Shown piece by piece: positions 40,185 to 49,500 of a stretch of DNA of 64,000 bases. Source of the DNA: JAXDMK01 sp963765955 (GTDB taxonomy: Bacteria > Actinomycetota > Acidimicrobiia > Acidimicrobiales > AC-14); contig CAVXYA010000002.1 of assembly GCA_963765955.1 (NCBI GenBank), positions 1,240,001 to 1,304,000 of the forward strand. Direction: 5' to 3'. The position numbers and the translations under genes were made by a program. The notes beneath the pieces are model-generated. The model was not told where the DNA came from. It worked only from the letters and a program-made list of their open reading frames with translations, and made no database searches. Numbering within the stretch: position 1 is the first letter of the stretch; each line of letters starts with the position of its first letter.

Positions 40185-42845
40185 ATGAGCAACGTCGCCG
40201 TCATCGGTGCCGGCTACGTCGGGCTCACCACGGCCGCCTGCTTCGCGTCCATCGGTCACCGGGTCACCTGCGCCGACATCGACGAGGACAAGGTCGCCGG
40301 CCTCAAGGAGGGCGTGGTTCCCATCGTCGAGGCGGGGCTGGCCGAGCTGGTGCGGGCCGGGCTCGACACCGGACGGCTGTCGTTCGTGGTGGGCGCGGCG
40401 GCCGCGGTCGCCGACTGCGAGTTCGCCTACCTCTGCGTGCCGACGCCCCAGGCCGCCGACGGGTCGGCCGACCTGTCCTACATCCGGTCGGCGGCGGCCG
40501 AGATCGGGCCCCTCCTTCCCGCCGAGGCCATCGTGGTCAACAAGTCCACCGTGCCCGTGGGCTCGACCCGCGTGGTCGAGGAGGTCCTCGGGCGCGACGA
40601 CGTGCGGGTGGTCTCCAACCCCGAGTTCCTCCGCGAGGGATCGGCGGTGCACGACTTCCTCAACCCCGACCGGGTGGTCATCGGCTCCGACGACTACGCG
40701 GCCGCCTTCCGGGTGGCCGGCCTCTTCGACTCCCTGCGGCCCCAGCTGCTCATCACCGACCCCGCCTCGGCCGAGACGATCAAGTACGCGTCCAACGCCT
40801 TCCTGGCGGCCAAGGTGTCGTTCGTCAACGCCATCGCCAACGTGTGCGAGGCGGTGGGCGCCGACGTCCGCGACGTCCTCCTGGGCATGAGCTACGACAG
40901 GCGCATCGGCTCCGAGTTCATGAAGCCCGGCCCTGGGTTTGGTGGTAGCTGCTTCCTGGGTGAGCGACACTGTCCTCACCCGGCGCCACGGCCGCACCCG
41001 CCTGCTCACCTTCGCCGCCCTCATGGCGGAGGTCGACCTCCTCGGTGCCGGCGGCTGGGACGCTCTCGCCTGGCGTCCGGGAGAGCCGACGCCCGAGTTC
41101 CTGCGGGTTGCCGTCTTCACCAGCCGTCCGTACGAAGGTGACGTGGTGACGGTGACCACCAAGATGGGGCGCCGCATCACGGTCACCGAGGACCACCCGT
41201 TCGTGGTCGCTGACGGACGCCACGCGGAGTCGGCCCACCGCCTCCTGGCCCACGAGGTCGGCGACACAGATTGGCTGCCCATCGCCCAGCATGCCCCGCT
41301 GGTCGACGTCCCCCCTACCCGGTTGTGCCTCACCGACGCCGCCGCTGCGGCCGGCATCCCCGACACCAAGATCATCGTCTGGGTGTCGGAAGGGCGGCGG
41401 GCCGACCTCCGCGCTCGCGCCATGAACCTGCCGGCCGTCCGGCGCCATGAGGTCAACCGGCTCGGCGCCCTCCGCCTCCACGAGGCACGCCAGATCGGCT
41501 TCGTCGACCCTCTCGCCCGCATCGGGACAGTCTCGAATGGCACCTCGACGCCGATGGAGCTCGAGGTGGACGAGGACCTCTGGCGGATGGTCGGGCTCTA
41601 CCTCGCCGAAGGATGGGTGACCCGGGACGGGGCCCGGGACCGGATCTCCTGGGCCTTCCACCTCACCAAGGAAGCCGAGCTCGTCCAGTTCCTGGTCGAC
41701 TACTGGACTCGGCTCGGCGTCAAAGTCACGGTGCGGCGGCGGCTACGGCCATGAACGCTGTCCATCTCCTCGCGAGTTCTCGCGGGCGCCCTCACGAGGG
41801 TGCTCGGGCTCGGGACGAACTGTTACACGAAGCGGGTTCCCGACCTCATCTGGGATGCGCCTCCGTCGCACAAGCGGGCTTTGCTTCGTGGCCTCTGGGA
41901 CGGCGACGGGTCATGGTCGAAGGTGGCCGGTGGTCCGAGCGTGGTCCTCGAGTACGGCACTGCGTCGTCCCGGTTGGCCGACGGGATGCTGCGCCTGCTC
42001 GGTGACCTGGGGATCACCGCCCGCCTACGCGTCGCCCGCGTGGCCAAGTCCACAGTCGACACGTCGTGGATCATGATCTCTGGCGCAAACCAGGTCGAGC
42101 GCTGCCTGTGGCTGTTCCCGGAGGCGGAACGGCTAGAAATCGCCAACTCGTTCGGCGCCCAGGCCAAGCGGATCGCGCCCACCGGTTACCGCCGACTGTC
42201 CAAGAACGCGTCATGGGCCCGGGTGACGAGCGTCTCCCGCCACCACTACGAAGGCCCTGTCTATTCGCTGAAAGTGCCGGATGCGGGCACGGTCGTCACC
42301 ACCGGCGGGCTCGTCGTCGGCCAGTGCTTTCCAAAAGATACGGCCGCCCTCATCCGCATCGCGGAGGATGCGGGGTACGACTTCGGGCTGCTCAAGGGGG
42401 TCACCCAGGTCAACGTCGAGCAGTTCGAGCGGGTGGTCGCCAAGGTCGAGGCGGCGGCCGGAGGATCGGTCGAGGGGGTCACGGTGGCGGCCTGGGGGCT
42501 GGCGTTCAAAGCCCGCACCGACGACCTGCGCATGTCACCTGCCCTCGAGGTGATCGGCCGCCTGCTGGCACGGGGGGCTCGGGTGCAGGCGTTCGACCCG
42601 GCCGTCGGGCCCCGGCCCGGCGATCCCGCCCTGAACGGGATCGAGGTCTGCGCCGACGCCTACGGAGCCTGCGACGGGGCCGCGGTGCTGGTGGTGCTCA
42701 CCGAGTGGGAGGACTTCCGGCGGGTCGACCTCACCAAGGTGGCCGGCCTCATGGTGCGCCCCCTGCGGGTGGTCGACGCCCGCAACCTGCTCGACCCGGC
42801 CGAGCTGCGCAAGCACGGGTTCCAGTACACGGGGATCGGCCGCTA

Positions 42846-42846
<1 letters not shown>
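40185..42846 (+). CDS. ugd: UDP-glucose 6-dehydrogenase interrupted by an intein
   Basis: N-extein 40185-40949 (255 residues) and C-extein 42325-42843 (173 residues) give a normal 428-residue UGDH. The NAD motif VIGAGYVGLTTA, NKSTVPVGST, NPEFLREGSAV and GPGFGGS are before the insertion; CFPKDTAAL and GLAFKARTDDLR follow it. UGDH oxidises UDP-glucose to UDP-glucuronate using the cysteine of GGSCFPKD. That cysteine is the first residue after the intein, so the enzyme is inactive until splicing. The product feeds the decarboxylase next door, whose GTG overlaps this stop. The extein reading itself has no frameshift. Confidence 0.88.
40950..42324 (+). other. Intein with LAGLIDADG-type homing endonuclease, in ugd
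   Basis: About 458 codons inserted between GFGGS and the catalytic Cys. Block A reads CFLGEDTVLTRR after removing one extra base at 40965. Block B is TVTEDHPFVV. The endonuclease has WRMVGLYLAEGW and LLRGLWDGDGSW, the two LAGLIDADG helices. The end is GPVYSLKVPDAGTVVTTGGL followed by VVGQ. The last two residues are Gly-Gln where most inteins have His-Asn; the +1 residue is Cys. A second disturbance around 41736-41775 (a stop at 41752 in the main frame, homology resuming at SISSRVLAGALTRVLG) needs one lost and one gained base. The intein may be active, with sequence errors, or degenerating. The same insertion point is used by the UDPGD intein of Methanocaldococcus jannaschii, as I recall. Confidence 0.82.
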
Positions 42847-43814
<968 letters not shown>

Positions 43815-43818
43815 CGCA

Positions 43819-44697
43819 ATGCCGACCTTCGAGAGCCCGGCCGTCTCCGCCGTCATCGTGAACTTCAACGCCCGCGACCACCTTGTCGAGTGCGTGCGCA
43901 GCCTGCGGGCCGACGGAGTGGCCGACGTGGTGGTCGTCGACAACGCCTCGTCCGACGGCTCGGAGGAGGCCCTGGCTGCGGCCGATCCCGACAGCCGCTT
44001 CCTCCCCACCGGCTCGAACCTCGGGTTCGGCCGGGCCGCCAACATGGGGGTGGCCAACACCGGTGCCGGCTACGTCCTGGTCCTCAACCCCGACACCATC
44101 GTCGAGCCGGGGACCACCAAGGCGCTCCTGGCCGCTCTCGACGGCGACCCCCGCCTGGCGGTGGTGGGGCCCCGGGTGGACAACCCCGACGGCACCCTCT
44201 ATCCGTCGGCCCGGCGCTTCCCGAAGATGACCGACGCCCTGGGCCATGCGTTCCTGGGCGTGGTGTGGCGGAGGAACCCGTTCACCGTCCGCTACCGGAT
44301 GCTCGACTGGGACCACGCCCACGCGGGCCCCGTCGACTGGGTGGGCGGGGCGTGCATGCTCGTCCGGCGCACCGCGTTCGAGCAGGTGGGGGGCTTCGAT
44401 CCCGCCTATTTCATGTACGTGGAGGACGTCGACCTCTGCTGGCGGCTGCGCCAGGCGGGATGGACGGTCGGCTACGAGCCGGCGGGGCGGGTGATGCACA
44501 CGGTGGGCGCGTCCAGCCAGCTCGCCCCCTACCGCATGATCCTGGCCCACCACCGCTCACTGCTCCGGTTCGCCAACCGAACCACCACGGGACCCAGGCG
44601 GGTGGTCCTGCCGGCGGTGGCGGCGGGGCTGAGCGTGCGGACGGTGCTGGCCTGGGCCCAGCACCGCCTCGACCGCCGGCCCCCGGCGACTCACTGA
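43819..44697 (+). CDS. Family 2 glycosyltransferase (rhamnosyltransferase-like)
   Basis: 292 residues. GT-A fold with VIVNFNARDHL, VVVDNASSDGS, GSNLGFGRAANMGV, the metal motif LNPDT, GGACMLVRRTAFEQVGGFD and EDVDLCWR. This layout is shared by the WbbL-like rhamnosyltransferases. It is cytoplasmic and uses a nucleotide sugar from neighbouring genes, possibly dTDP-rhamnose or UDP-xylose. A GTG at 43801 in the same frame would overlap the decarboxylase gene by 14 bp. Confidence 0.85.
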   Translation: MPTFESPAVSAVIVNFNARDHLVECVRSLRADGVADVVVVDNASSDGSEEALAAADPDSRFLPTGSNLGFGRAANMGVANTGAGYVLVLNPDTIVEPGTTKALLAALDGDPRLAVVGPRVDNPDGTLYPSARRFPKMTDALGHAFLGVVWRRNPFTVRYRMLDWDHAHAGPVDWVGGACMLVRRTAFEQVGGFDPAYFMYVEDVDLCWRLRQAGWTVGYEPAGRVMHTVGASSQLAPYRMILAHHRSLLRFANRTTTGPRRVVLPAVAAGLSVRTVLAWAQHRLDRRPPATH

Positions 44698-44779
44698 CCG
44701 AAGGCCGGCACGGGCCGGAGTAGCGTCTCCGGGGCGGTCCGGAGGCCTGGTGCGGTCTGAGCCGGCCCGGCTGTCCGAG

Positions 44780-44785
44780 TACCTT
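44780..44785 (+). promoter_or_regulatory. Candidate -10 box of the 44796 gene
   Basis: TACCTT lies 10 nt before the ATG, with GAGGGGG as ribosome site between. A second box, TAGCGT, is at 44721-44726. Confidence 0.35.
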
Positions 44786-44795
44786 CGAGGGGGTC

Positions 44796-45620
44796 ATGGG
44801 AAAGGCATCGTCAAGCAAAAAGGTCGCGCGCGCGCGGCCCGGACGGGTGGTGGACGCACCCGACGGGGGGCCATCGTCGTGGCTGTGGCCGACGCTGATG
44901 GCGCTCATCGTGCTCCTCGGCACCGCCGGCGTCGTCTACTCGCGCGAGCAGCGGGCGCCCGACAACAGCCGGCCGGTGGCCGCCGGCGGCGGGCGCCAGG
45001 GCGACCACTGGCACTCCGCCATCGGCTTCTACGTCTGCGGAACGTTCGCACCCGACATCGTCGAGGCGGCCGACCCCCTCGGGATCCACACCCACGGCGA
45101 CGGTGTGGTCCACACCCATCCCTTCACCTCCCGGGCGGCGGGCAAGAAGGCGAAGCTGGGCATCTTCTTCGACACGGTGAACGCCAAGGTCACCAGCACC
45201 GAGCTGCAGCTTCCGGGTCAGGACAGCAAGAAGAACGGCGACGAGTGCGACGGCAAGGCGGCCACCGTCCAGGTCAAGACGTGGCCCAGCCGCGACCCGG
45301 CCGAGGAGGGCACGGTCTACAAGGGCGACCCGAGCGACATCCGGCTCACCGACAGCCAGCTCATCACAGTGGCCTTCGTCCCCGACGGCACCGACATCCC
45401 CCGGCCCCCGTCCGAGCCCAGGCTCGACAGCCTCACCGACCTGGCCACCACGCCGGTGCCCGACGAGCTGGCCACCACCACCGTCCCGGGCGACGCCTCC
45501 ACCACCGTTCCCGGGGCCCCCGCGCCGGGCGACTCCACCAGCGTCCCGCCGACAACGGCCGCCCCCCAGATCCCTCCCGACCAGACCCCTTCCGAGACGA
45601 CATCCCCGCCGGCCCCGTGA
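44796..45620 (+). CDS. Membrane-anchored protein with histidine-rich motif, unknown function
   Basis: 274 residues. A basic N-terminus, one transmembrane helix (WPTLMALIVLLGTAGVVYS, about 30-48), an extracytoplasmic domain, then a Thr/Pro-rich tail of about 70 residues. The domain carries GDHWHSAIGFYVCG and GIHTHGDGVVHTHPF, a cluster of six or seven histidines that looks like a metal site, and a second cysteine in GDECDGK. I recall similar unnamed actinobacterial proteins but no function. It is coupled to the following nucleotidyltransferase gene (GTGA overlap), which hints at an envelope-glycan role. Confidence 0.75.
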   Translation: MGKASSSKKVARARPGRVVDAPDGGPSSWLWPTLMALIVLLGTAGVVYSREQRAPDNSRPVAAGGGRQGDHWHSAIGFYVCGTFAPDIVEAADPLGIHTHGDGVVHTHPFTSRAAGKKAKLGIFFDTVNAKVTSTELQLPGQDSKKNGDECDGKAATVQVKTWPSRDPAEEGTVYKGDPSDIRLTDSQLITVAFVPDGTDIPRPPSEPRLDSLTDLATTPVPDELATTTVPGDASTTVPGAPAPGDSTSVPPTTAAPQIPPDQTPSETTSPPAP

Positions 45621-46723
45621 CCCTGCGGGCGGTCGTCCTGCTCGGGGGTATCGGTACCCGCCTGCGGCCCCTCACCTACTCGGCACCCAAGCAGGCCCTG
45701 CCGATCGCGGAGGTGCCCATGATCGAGCGGGTGCTGGGCCACCTGCTCGACCACGGCGTCACCGGGGCCGTGCTGTCCCTCGGCTACCTCCACGAGGCCT
45801 TCGCCTCGCTGTTCCCCGACGGGCGGTACCGCACCATGGACGTCCGGTTCGCGGTGGAGCCGGAGCCCCTCGACACCGGCGGCGCCATCCGCTTCGCGGC
45901 CGAGTCGGCGGGCATCCAGGAGCGCTTCCTCGTGGTCAACGGCGACGTCCTCACCGACCTCGACATCACGGCCATGCTCGAGTTCCACGACTCCCGCAAT
46001 GGGGCCGAGGCCACCATCGCCCTGGCCCACGTGGTCGACTCCTCCGCCTTCGGCCTGGTCATCACCGACGCTGCCGACGGCCGGGTCGAACGCTTCGTCG
46101 AGAAGCCGCCCGCCGACCAGGCCGGTCCCGGGCACGTGAACGCCGGCACCTACGTGTTCGAGGCCCGGGTCCTGCGCCGCATCGCCCAGGGCCGCCGGGT
46201 CTCGGTTGAGCGCGAAGTCTTTCCCGGCATCGTGGGCGACCGGGCCCTGTTCGCCTTCCCGTCGACCGCCTACTGGACCGACACGGGCACGCCCCGGCAG
46301 TACCTCCAGGCCCAGCTCGACATCATCGGTGGCCGGCGTCCGGGCCCGGCCGCACCGGGTGCGGTCACCGACGGCGACGGGGTGTGGCGAATGGGTGACG
46401 CTACCGTCGACGGAGAGGTGCACGGCCCCGCTCTCCTGGGGGTCGACGCCCGGGTGGCGACGGGGGCGACGGTGCGCAACTCGGTGGTCGGCGCCGGTGC
46501 TGGCGTCGACGAGGGAGCGGTCGTCGAGAACTCCGTCCTGCTGGCGGGGGCGTGGGTGACCGCCGGCGCCACCGTGCGGGCCTCGATCGTCGGTCCGGGG
46601 GCGGTCATCGGCGAGGGGGCCCAGGTCACGGATTCGGTGGTCGGCGGCAGCGTGAAAGTCGACCCCGGGGCCCGCGTCTCGGGGGCCCGGGTGCCGGGCG
46701 ACCCCGTGGCTCCGGCCGGTTGA
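45617..46723 (+). CDS. Sugar-1-phosphate nucleotidyltransferase with beta-helix tail
   Basis: 368 residues. The N-terminal nucleotidyltransferase has the activation loop LLGGIGTRLRPLTYSAPKQA, VNGDVLTDLD, VEKPP and NAGTYVFEARVL. The C-terminal 110 residues are left-handed beta-helix hexapeptides (VRNSVVGAGAGVDEGAVV and similar). This arrangement is common in mannose-1-phosphate guanylyltransferases and in RmlA-related thymidylyltransferases; the sugar and base cannot be settled here. GTG 45617 overlaps the stop of the previous gene. Confidence 0.85.
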   Translation: MTLRAVVLLGGIGTRLRPLTYSAPKQALPIAEVPMIERVLGHLLDHGVTGAVLSLGYLHEAFASLFPDGRYRTMDVRFAVEPEPLDTGGAIRFAAESAGIQERFLVVNGDVLTDLDITAMLEFHDSRNGAEATIALAHVVDSSAFGLVITDAADGRVERFVEKPPADQAGPGHVNAGTYVFEARVLRRIAQGRRVSVEREVFPGIVGDRALFAFPSTAYWTDTGTPRQYLQAQLDIIGGRRPGPAAPGAVTDGDGVWRMGDATVDGEVHGPALLGVDARVATGATVRNSVVGAGAGVDEGAVVENSVLLAGAWVTAGATVRASIVGPGAVIGEGAQVTDSVVGGSVKVDPGARVSGARVPGDPVAPAG

Positions 46724-46730
46724 GGTCGGC

Positions 46731-47675
46731 GTGAGAGCCCTGGTCACCGGGGGTGCTGGCTTCATCGGGTCGACCCTCGTCGACCGGCTCCTGGCCGAGG
46801 GCCACGCCGTCGACGTGGTCGACGACCTGTCGAGCGGCACCCTGGCCAACCTGGCCGACGCCCGCAGCACGCCCGGCCACGACCTGAGCTTCCACCACCT
46901 CGACATCCGGGCCCCGGCCGTCACCGAGCTGATGGCCCGGCGCCGGCCCGAGGTCGTGTTCCACCTGGCCGCCCAGGCCGACGTCCGGGTGTCGGTGGAG
47001 CGTCCGGTGTTCGACGCCGAGGTCAACATCCTCGGCACCCTGAACGTGCTGGAGGGGGCCCGGGCCGCGGGGACGTCGAAGATCGTGCTGGCCGCCAGCG
47101 GCGGCACCCTCTACGGCGAGCCCGACCAGCTCCCGGTGCGGGAGTCGGCGCCGCAGCGGCCGCTGTCGCCCTACGGCGTCTCCAAGAAGGCGGCCGGCGA
47201 CTACCTGGCCGCCTACCGCGAGCTGCACGGCATCGAGTTCACCGCCCTGGCCCTGGCCAACGTCTACGGCCCCCGCCAGGATCCCCACGGCGAGGCGGGG
47301 GTCGTCGCCATCTTCGCCGGGCGCCTCCTGGCCGGGGAGCCGTGCACGATCTTCGGCACCGGCGAGCAGACCCGTGACTTCGTCTACGTCGACGACGTGG
47401 TCGACGCCTTCGCCCGGGCCGCCACCCGGGGCAGCGGGCTGCTCATGAACATCGGCACCGGCCGGGAGACGTCGGTGAACCGGCTGTACGCGGCCATGGC
47501 CGATGCGGCCGGCGTGGCCCTCCCCCCGCGGTACGCCCCGCCCCGTCCCGGCGAGCTGGCCCGATCGTCGCTCGACCCGGGCCGGGCCGCCATCCACCTG
47601 GGCTGGGAGTCGTGGACGACGCTGGAGCAGGGCACGGCCGAGGTCCTGCGCTGGTTCCACGACCGCCGGGCCTGA
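46731..47675 (+). CDS. galE: NAD-dependent epimerase/dehydratase (UDP-glucose 4-epimerase-like)
   Basis: 314 residues. VTGGAGFIGSTLVDRL, DDLSSG, HLAAQADVRVSVERP, SGGTLYGE, the YGVSK pair, NVYGPRQDPHGEAGVV, and FGTGEQTRDFVYVDDVV are the standard GalE-type marks. Likely it inverts C4 of a UDP-hexose to supply the polysaccharide pathway; dehydratase or other epimerase activity is possible. GTG 46731 follows the nucleotidyltransferase by 7 bp in the same unit. Confidence 0.82.
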   Translation: MRALVTGGAGFIGSTLVDRLLAEGHAVDVVDDLSSGTLANLADARSTPGHDLSFHHLDIRAPAVTELMARRRPEVVFHLAAQADVRVSVERPVFDAEVNILGTLNVLEGARAAGTSKIVLAASGGTLYGEPDQLPVRESAPQRPLSPYGVSKKAAGDYLAAYRELHGIEFTALALANVYGPRQDPHGEAGVVAIFAGRLLAGEPCTIFGTGEQTRDFVYVDDVVDAFARAATRGSGLLMNIGTGRETSVNRLYAAMADAAGVALPPRYAPPRPGELARSSLDPGRAAIHLGWESWTTLEQGTAEVLRWFHDRRA

Positions 47676-47704
47676 CTTTGGGGTAGCCACGGCGTACGCC
47701 CTGG

Positions 47705-48434
47705 CTACCGGAACAGGTCCTCCGCCGGGGGACGGACGATCTCGGCCCGCACCGAACCCCCGTCGCGCAGCCACGCACGGTCGACGCCCCGCACGACGGC
47801 GGCGCAGATGCCGGTCGCCTTGCCCATCACCAGCTCGGCGGCCGCGGCCAGCTCGTCGGCCACCGCCACCTCGGTGACAAGGAGCTCCCGGCCCTGGGCT
47901 GTCGGCCGTGCCCCGCAGGTCGACGACGGCCGCCATCCCCGCGCAGCCGATGGCCACGTCGGTCAGGCCCCGGCGCCAGGGACGCCCGAACGTGTCGGAG
48001 ACCACCACCGCCACCTCCACCCCGACTCGGGCCCGCAGGCCGTCCCGGATGCGGCGGGCCGAGCGGTCGGCGTCGACGGGCAGGAGTGTCGCGTAACCGT
48101 CGGGCACGTTCGACAGGTCGACGCCGGAGTTGGCGCACACGAAGCCGGCCCTCGTCTCGCTGATGACCAGGTCGCCCCGCCGGCGCAGCACCCGCACCGC
48201 CTCCCCCTCCACCACCGCGGCCCGGGCCCGCCGGTCGTCGTGGTCGACGGCCACCATCCGTCCCTCGGCCTTCGACACCACCTTCTGGGTGACGACGACC
48301 ACGTCGCCGTCCTCGAACGGCCCCCACGACGACGACGACGACGAGGCGGCCGCCACCAGCAGGTCGGCCAGGACGTCGCCCGGCCGCACCTCGGGCACGC
48401 CCTCGACGGGGATGATCTCCAGCCGGCCCACCAC
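47705..48434 (-). CDS. cofE: Coenzyme F420:L-glutamate ligase CofE (one frameshift)
   Basis: About 242 residues. IIPVEGVPEVRPGDVLADLL at the N-terminus, VVVTQKVVSKAEGR, SETRAGFVCANSGVD, and VSDTFGRPWRRGLTDVAIG are family hallmarks. It adds glutamates to F420-0. In mycobacteria FbiB has an additional nitroreductase-like domain, which is absent here. One extra base near 47897-47900 shifts the last 65 codons; corrected, they read TADSQGRELLVTEVAVADEL. Start at one of two adjacent GTGs (48434, 48431), overlapping neither stop but lying 6 bp inside the cofD stop region. Confidence 0.87.
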
Positions 48435-48439
48435 GCCGC

Positions 48440-49366
48440 TCAGGCCCCGAGGACGGCGGCGGCCAGGGCCACCGCCTCGGGCCGGCCCCGCATGACGGCG
48501 GGAACCACCACGCAGCGGATGCCCTCGGCCTCGACCGCCCCCGCCAGCCACCCGTCGACCTCGTCCACCACCAGCACCGACGCGAGAGGGGCGTAAAGGC
48601 GGGCCACGCCCACCACCGAGACGTCGTGGCCCAGGTCGGCCAGGAGGCGGGCGGCAGGGCCCTTGAGGGCAGCCCCGGCCACGATGGGCGACACCGCCAC
48701 CACGTCGTCCCGGCGGGCCGTCACCGCCTCCCGCAGGCCGGGGACGGCCAGGATGGGATCGATCGACACGACCGGGTTGGACGGGCAGATGACCACCCGG
48801 CCGGCCCCGGCCAGCGCCGCCAGCACGCCCGGAGCGGGCCGCGACGCCTCCGCCCCTGCGAACCGCACACCTCGGACGGGCACGTCGTGGCGGCGGCGGA
48901 CGAAGTAGTCCTGGAAGTCGATCTCGCCCTCGCCGACCACGTCGACGCGAGTGGCGACCGGGTCGTCGGTCATCGGCAGGAGGCGGGCGCCGATGCCGAA
49001 GGCGGCGACGACCTCGTCCGTCACCGTCGACAGGGGGGCGCCCTCGCCCAGGCGCCGGGTGCGGTAGAGGTGGGTGGCCAGGTCGCGGTCGCCCAGGCGG
49101 AACCAGGTGAGCTCCGGCCCGAAGCGGTCGAGCGCCTCCATGGCCGTCCACGTCTCGCCGGCCAGTCCCCAACCCGTCTCCGGGTTGACCGCGTCGGCCA
49201 GGGTGTAGGTGACGGTGTCGAGGTCGGGACTCACGTGCAGCCCGTGGATGACGAAGTCGTCGCCCGTGTTGACGATGGCCGTCACCGAAGCCGGGTCGAC
49301 GACCTCCACCATGCCCCGGAGGAGCCGGGCCGCCCCCACCCCTCCGGCGAGGGCCGCGATGCGCAC
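48440..49366 (-). CDS. cofD: 2-phospho-L-lactate transferase CofD (FbiA)
   Basis: 308 residues. The N-terminus IAALAGGVGAARLLRGM, IVNTGDDFVIHGLHVSPDLD, GWGLAGETW, WFRLGDRDLATHLYRT, and the CPSNPVVSIDPIL motif are typical. It transfers the phospho-lactyl or phosphoenolpyruvyl moiety to the deazaflavin FO, giving F420-0 or its dehydro form. It is directly upstream of cofE, the next enzyme. The GTG at 49366 matches the VRIAALAGG start. F420 genes mark an actinobacterium or archaeon. Confidence 0.9.
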   Translation of the reverse strand: MRIAALAGGVGAARLLRGMVEVVDPASVTAIVNTGDDFVIHGLHVSPDLDTVTYTLADAVNPETGWGLAGETWTAMEALDRFGPELTWFRLGDRDLATHLYRTRRLGEGAPLSTVTDEVVAAFGIGARLLPMTDDPVATRVDVVGEGEIDFQDYFVRRRHDVPVRGVRFAGAEASRPAPGVLAALAGAGRVVICPSNPVVSIDPILAVPGLREAVTARRDDVVAVSPIVAGAALKGPAARLLADLGHDVSVVGVARLYAPLASVLVVDEVDGWLAGAVEAEGIRCVVVPAVMRGRPEAVALAAAVLGA

Positions 49367-49466
49367 GGCTGCGAGGTTACCGGGAGCCCCGCCCGGCCCC
49401 GCCGGGGCCCGCAGTCGCGCTCGACCCCTTGCCGGCGCGACGCCTGGCTGCGCATGCCCCGCCGGG

Positions 49467-49500
49467 TAGCCTCCCTCGGATGACGGGCCTCCGCACATGA
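49467..49500 (+). promoter_or_regulatory. TAGCCT box and a 6-codon upstream frame before the methyltransferase gene
   Basis: TAGCCT (49467-49472) lies 7 nt before an ATG at 49480 that opens a short frame (MTGLRT, stop 49498-49500). Its TGA overlaps the ATG of the next gene (ATGA). This would make a leaderless leader peptide coupled to the methyltransferase. Confidence 0.4.
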
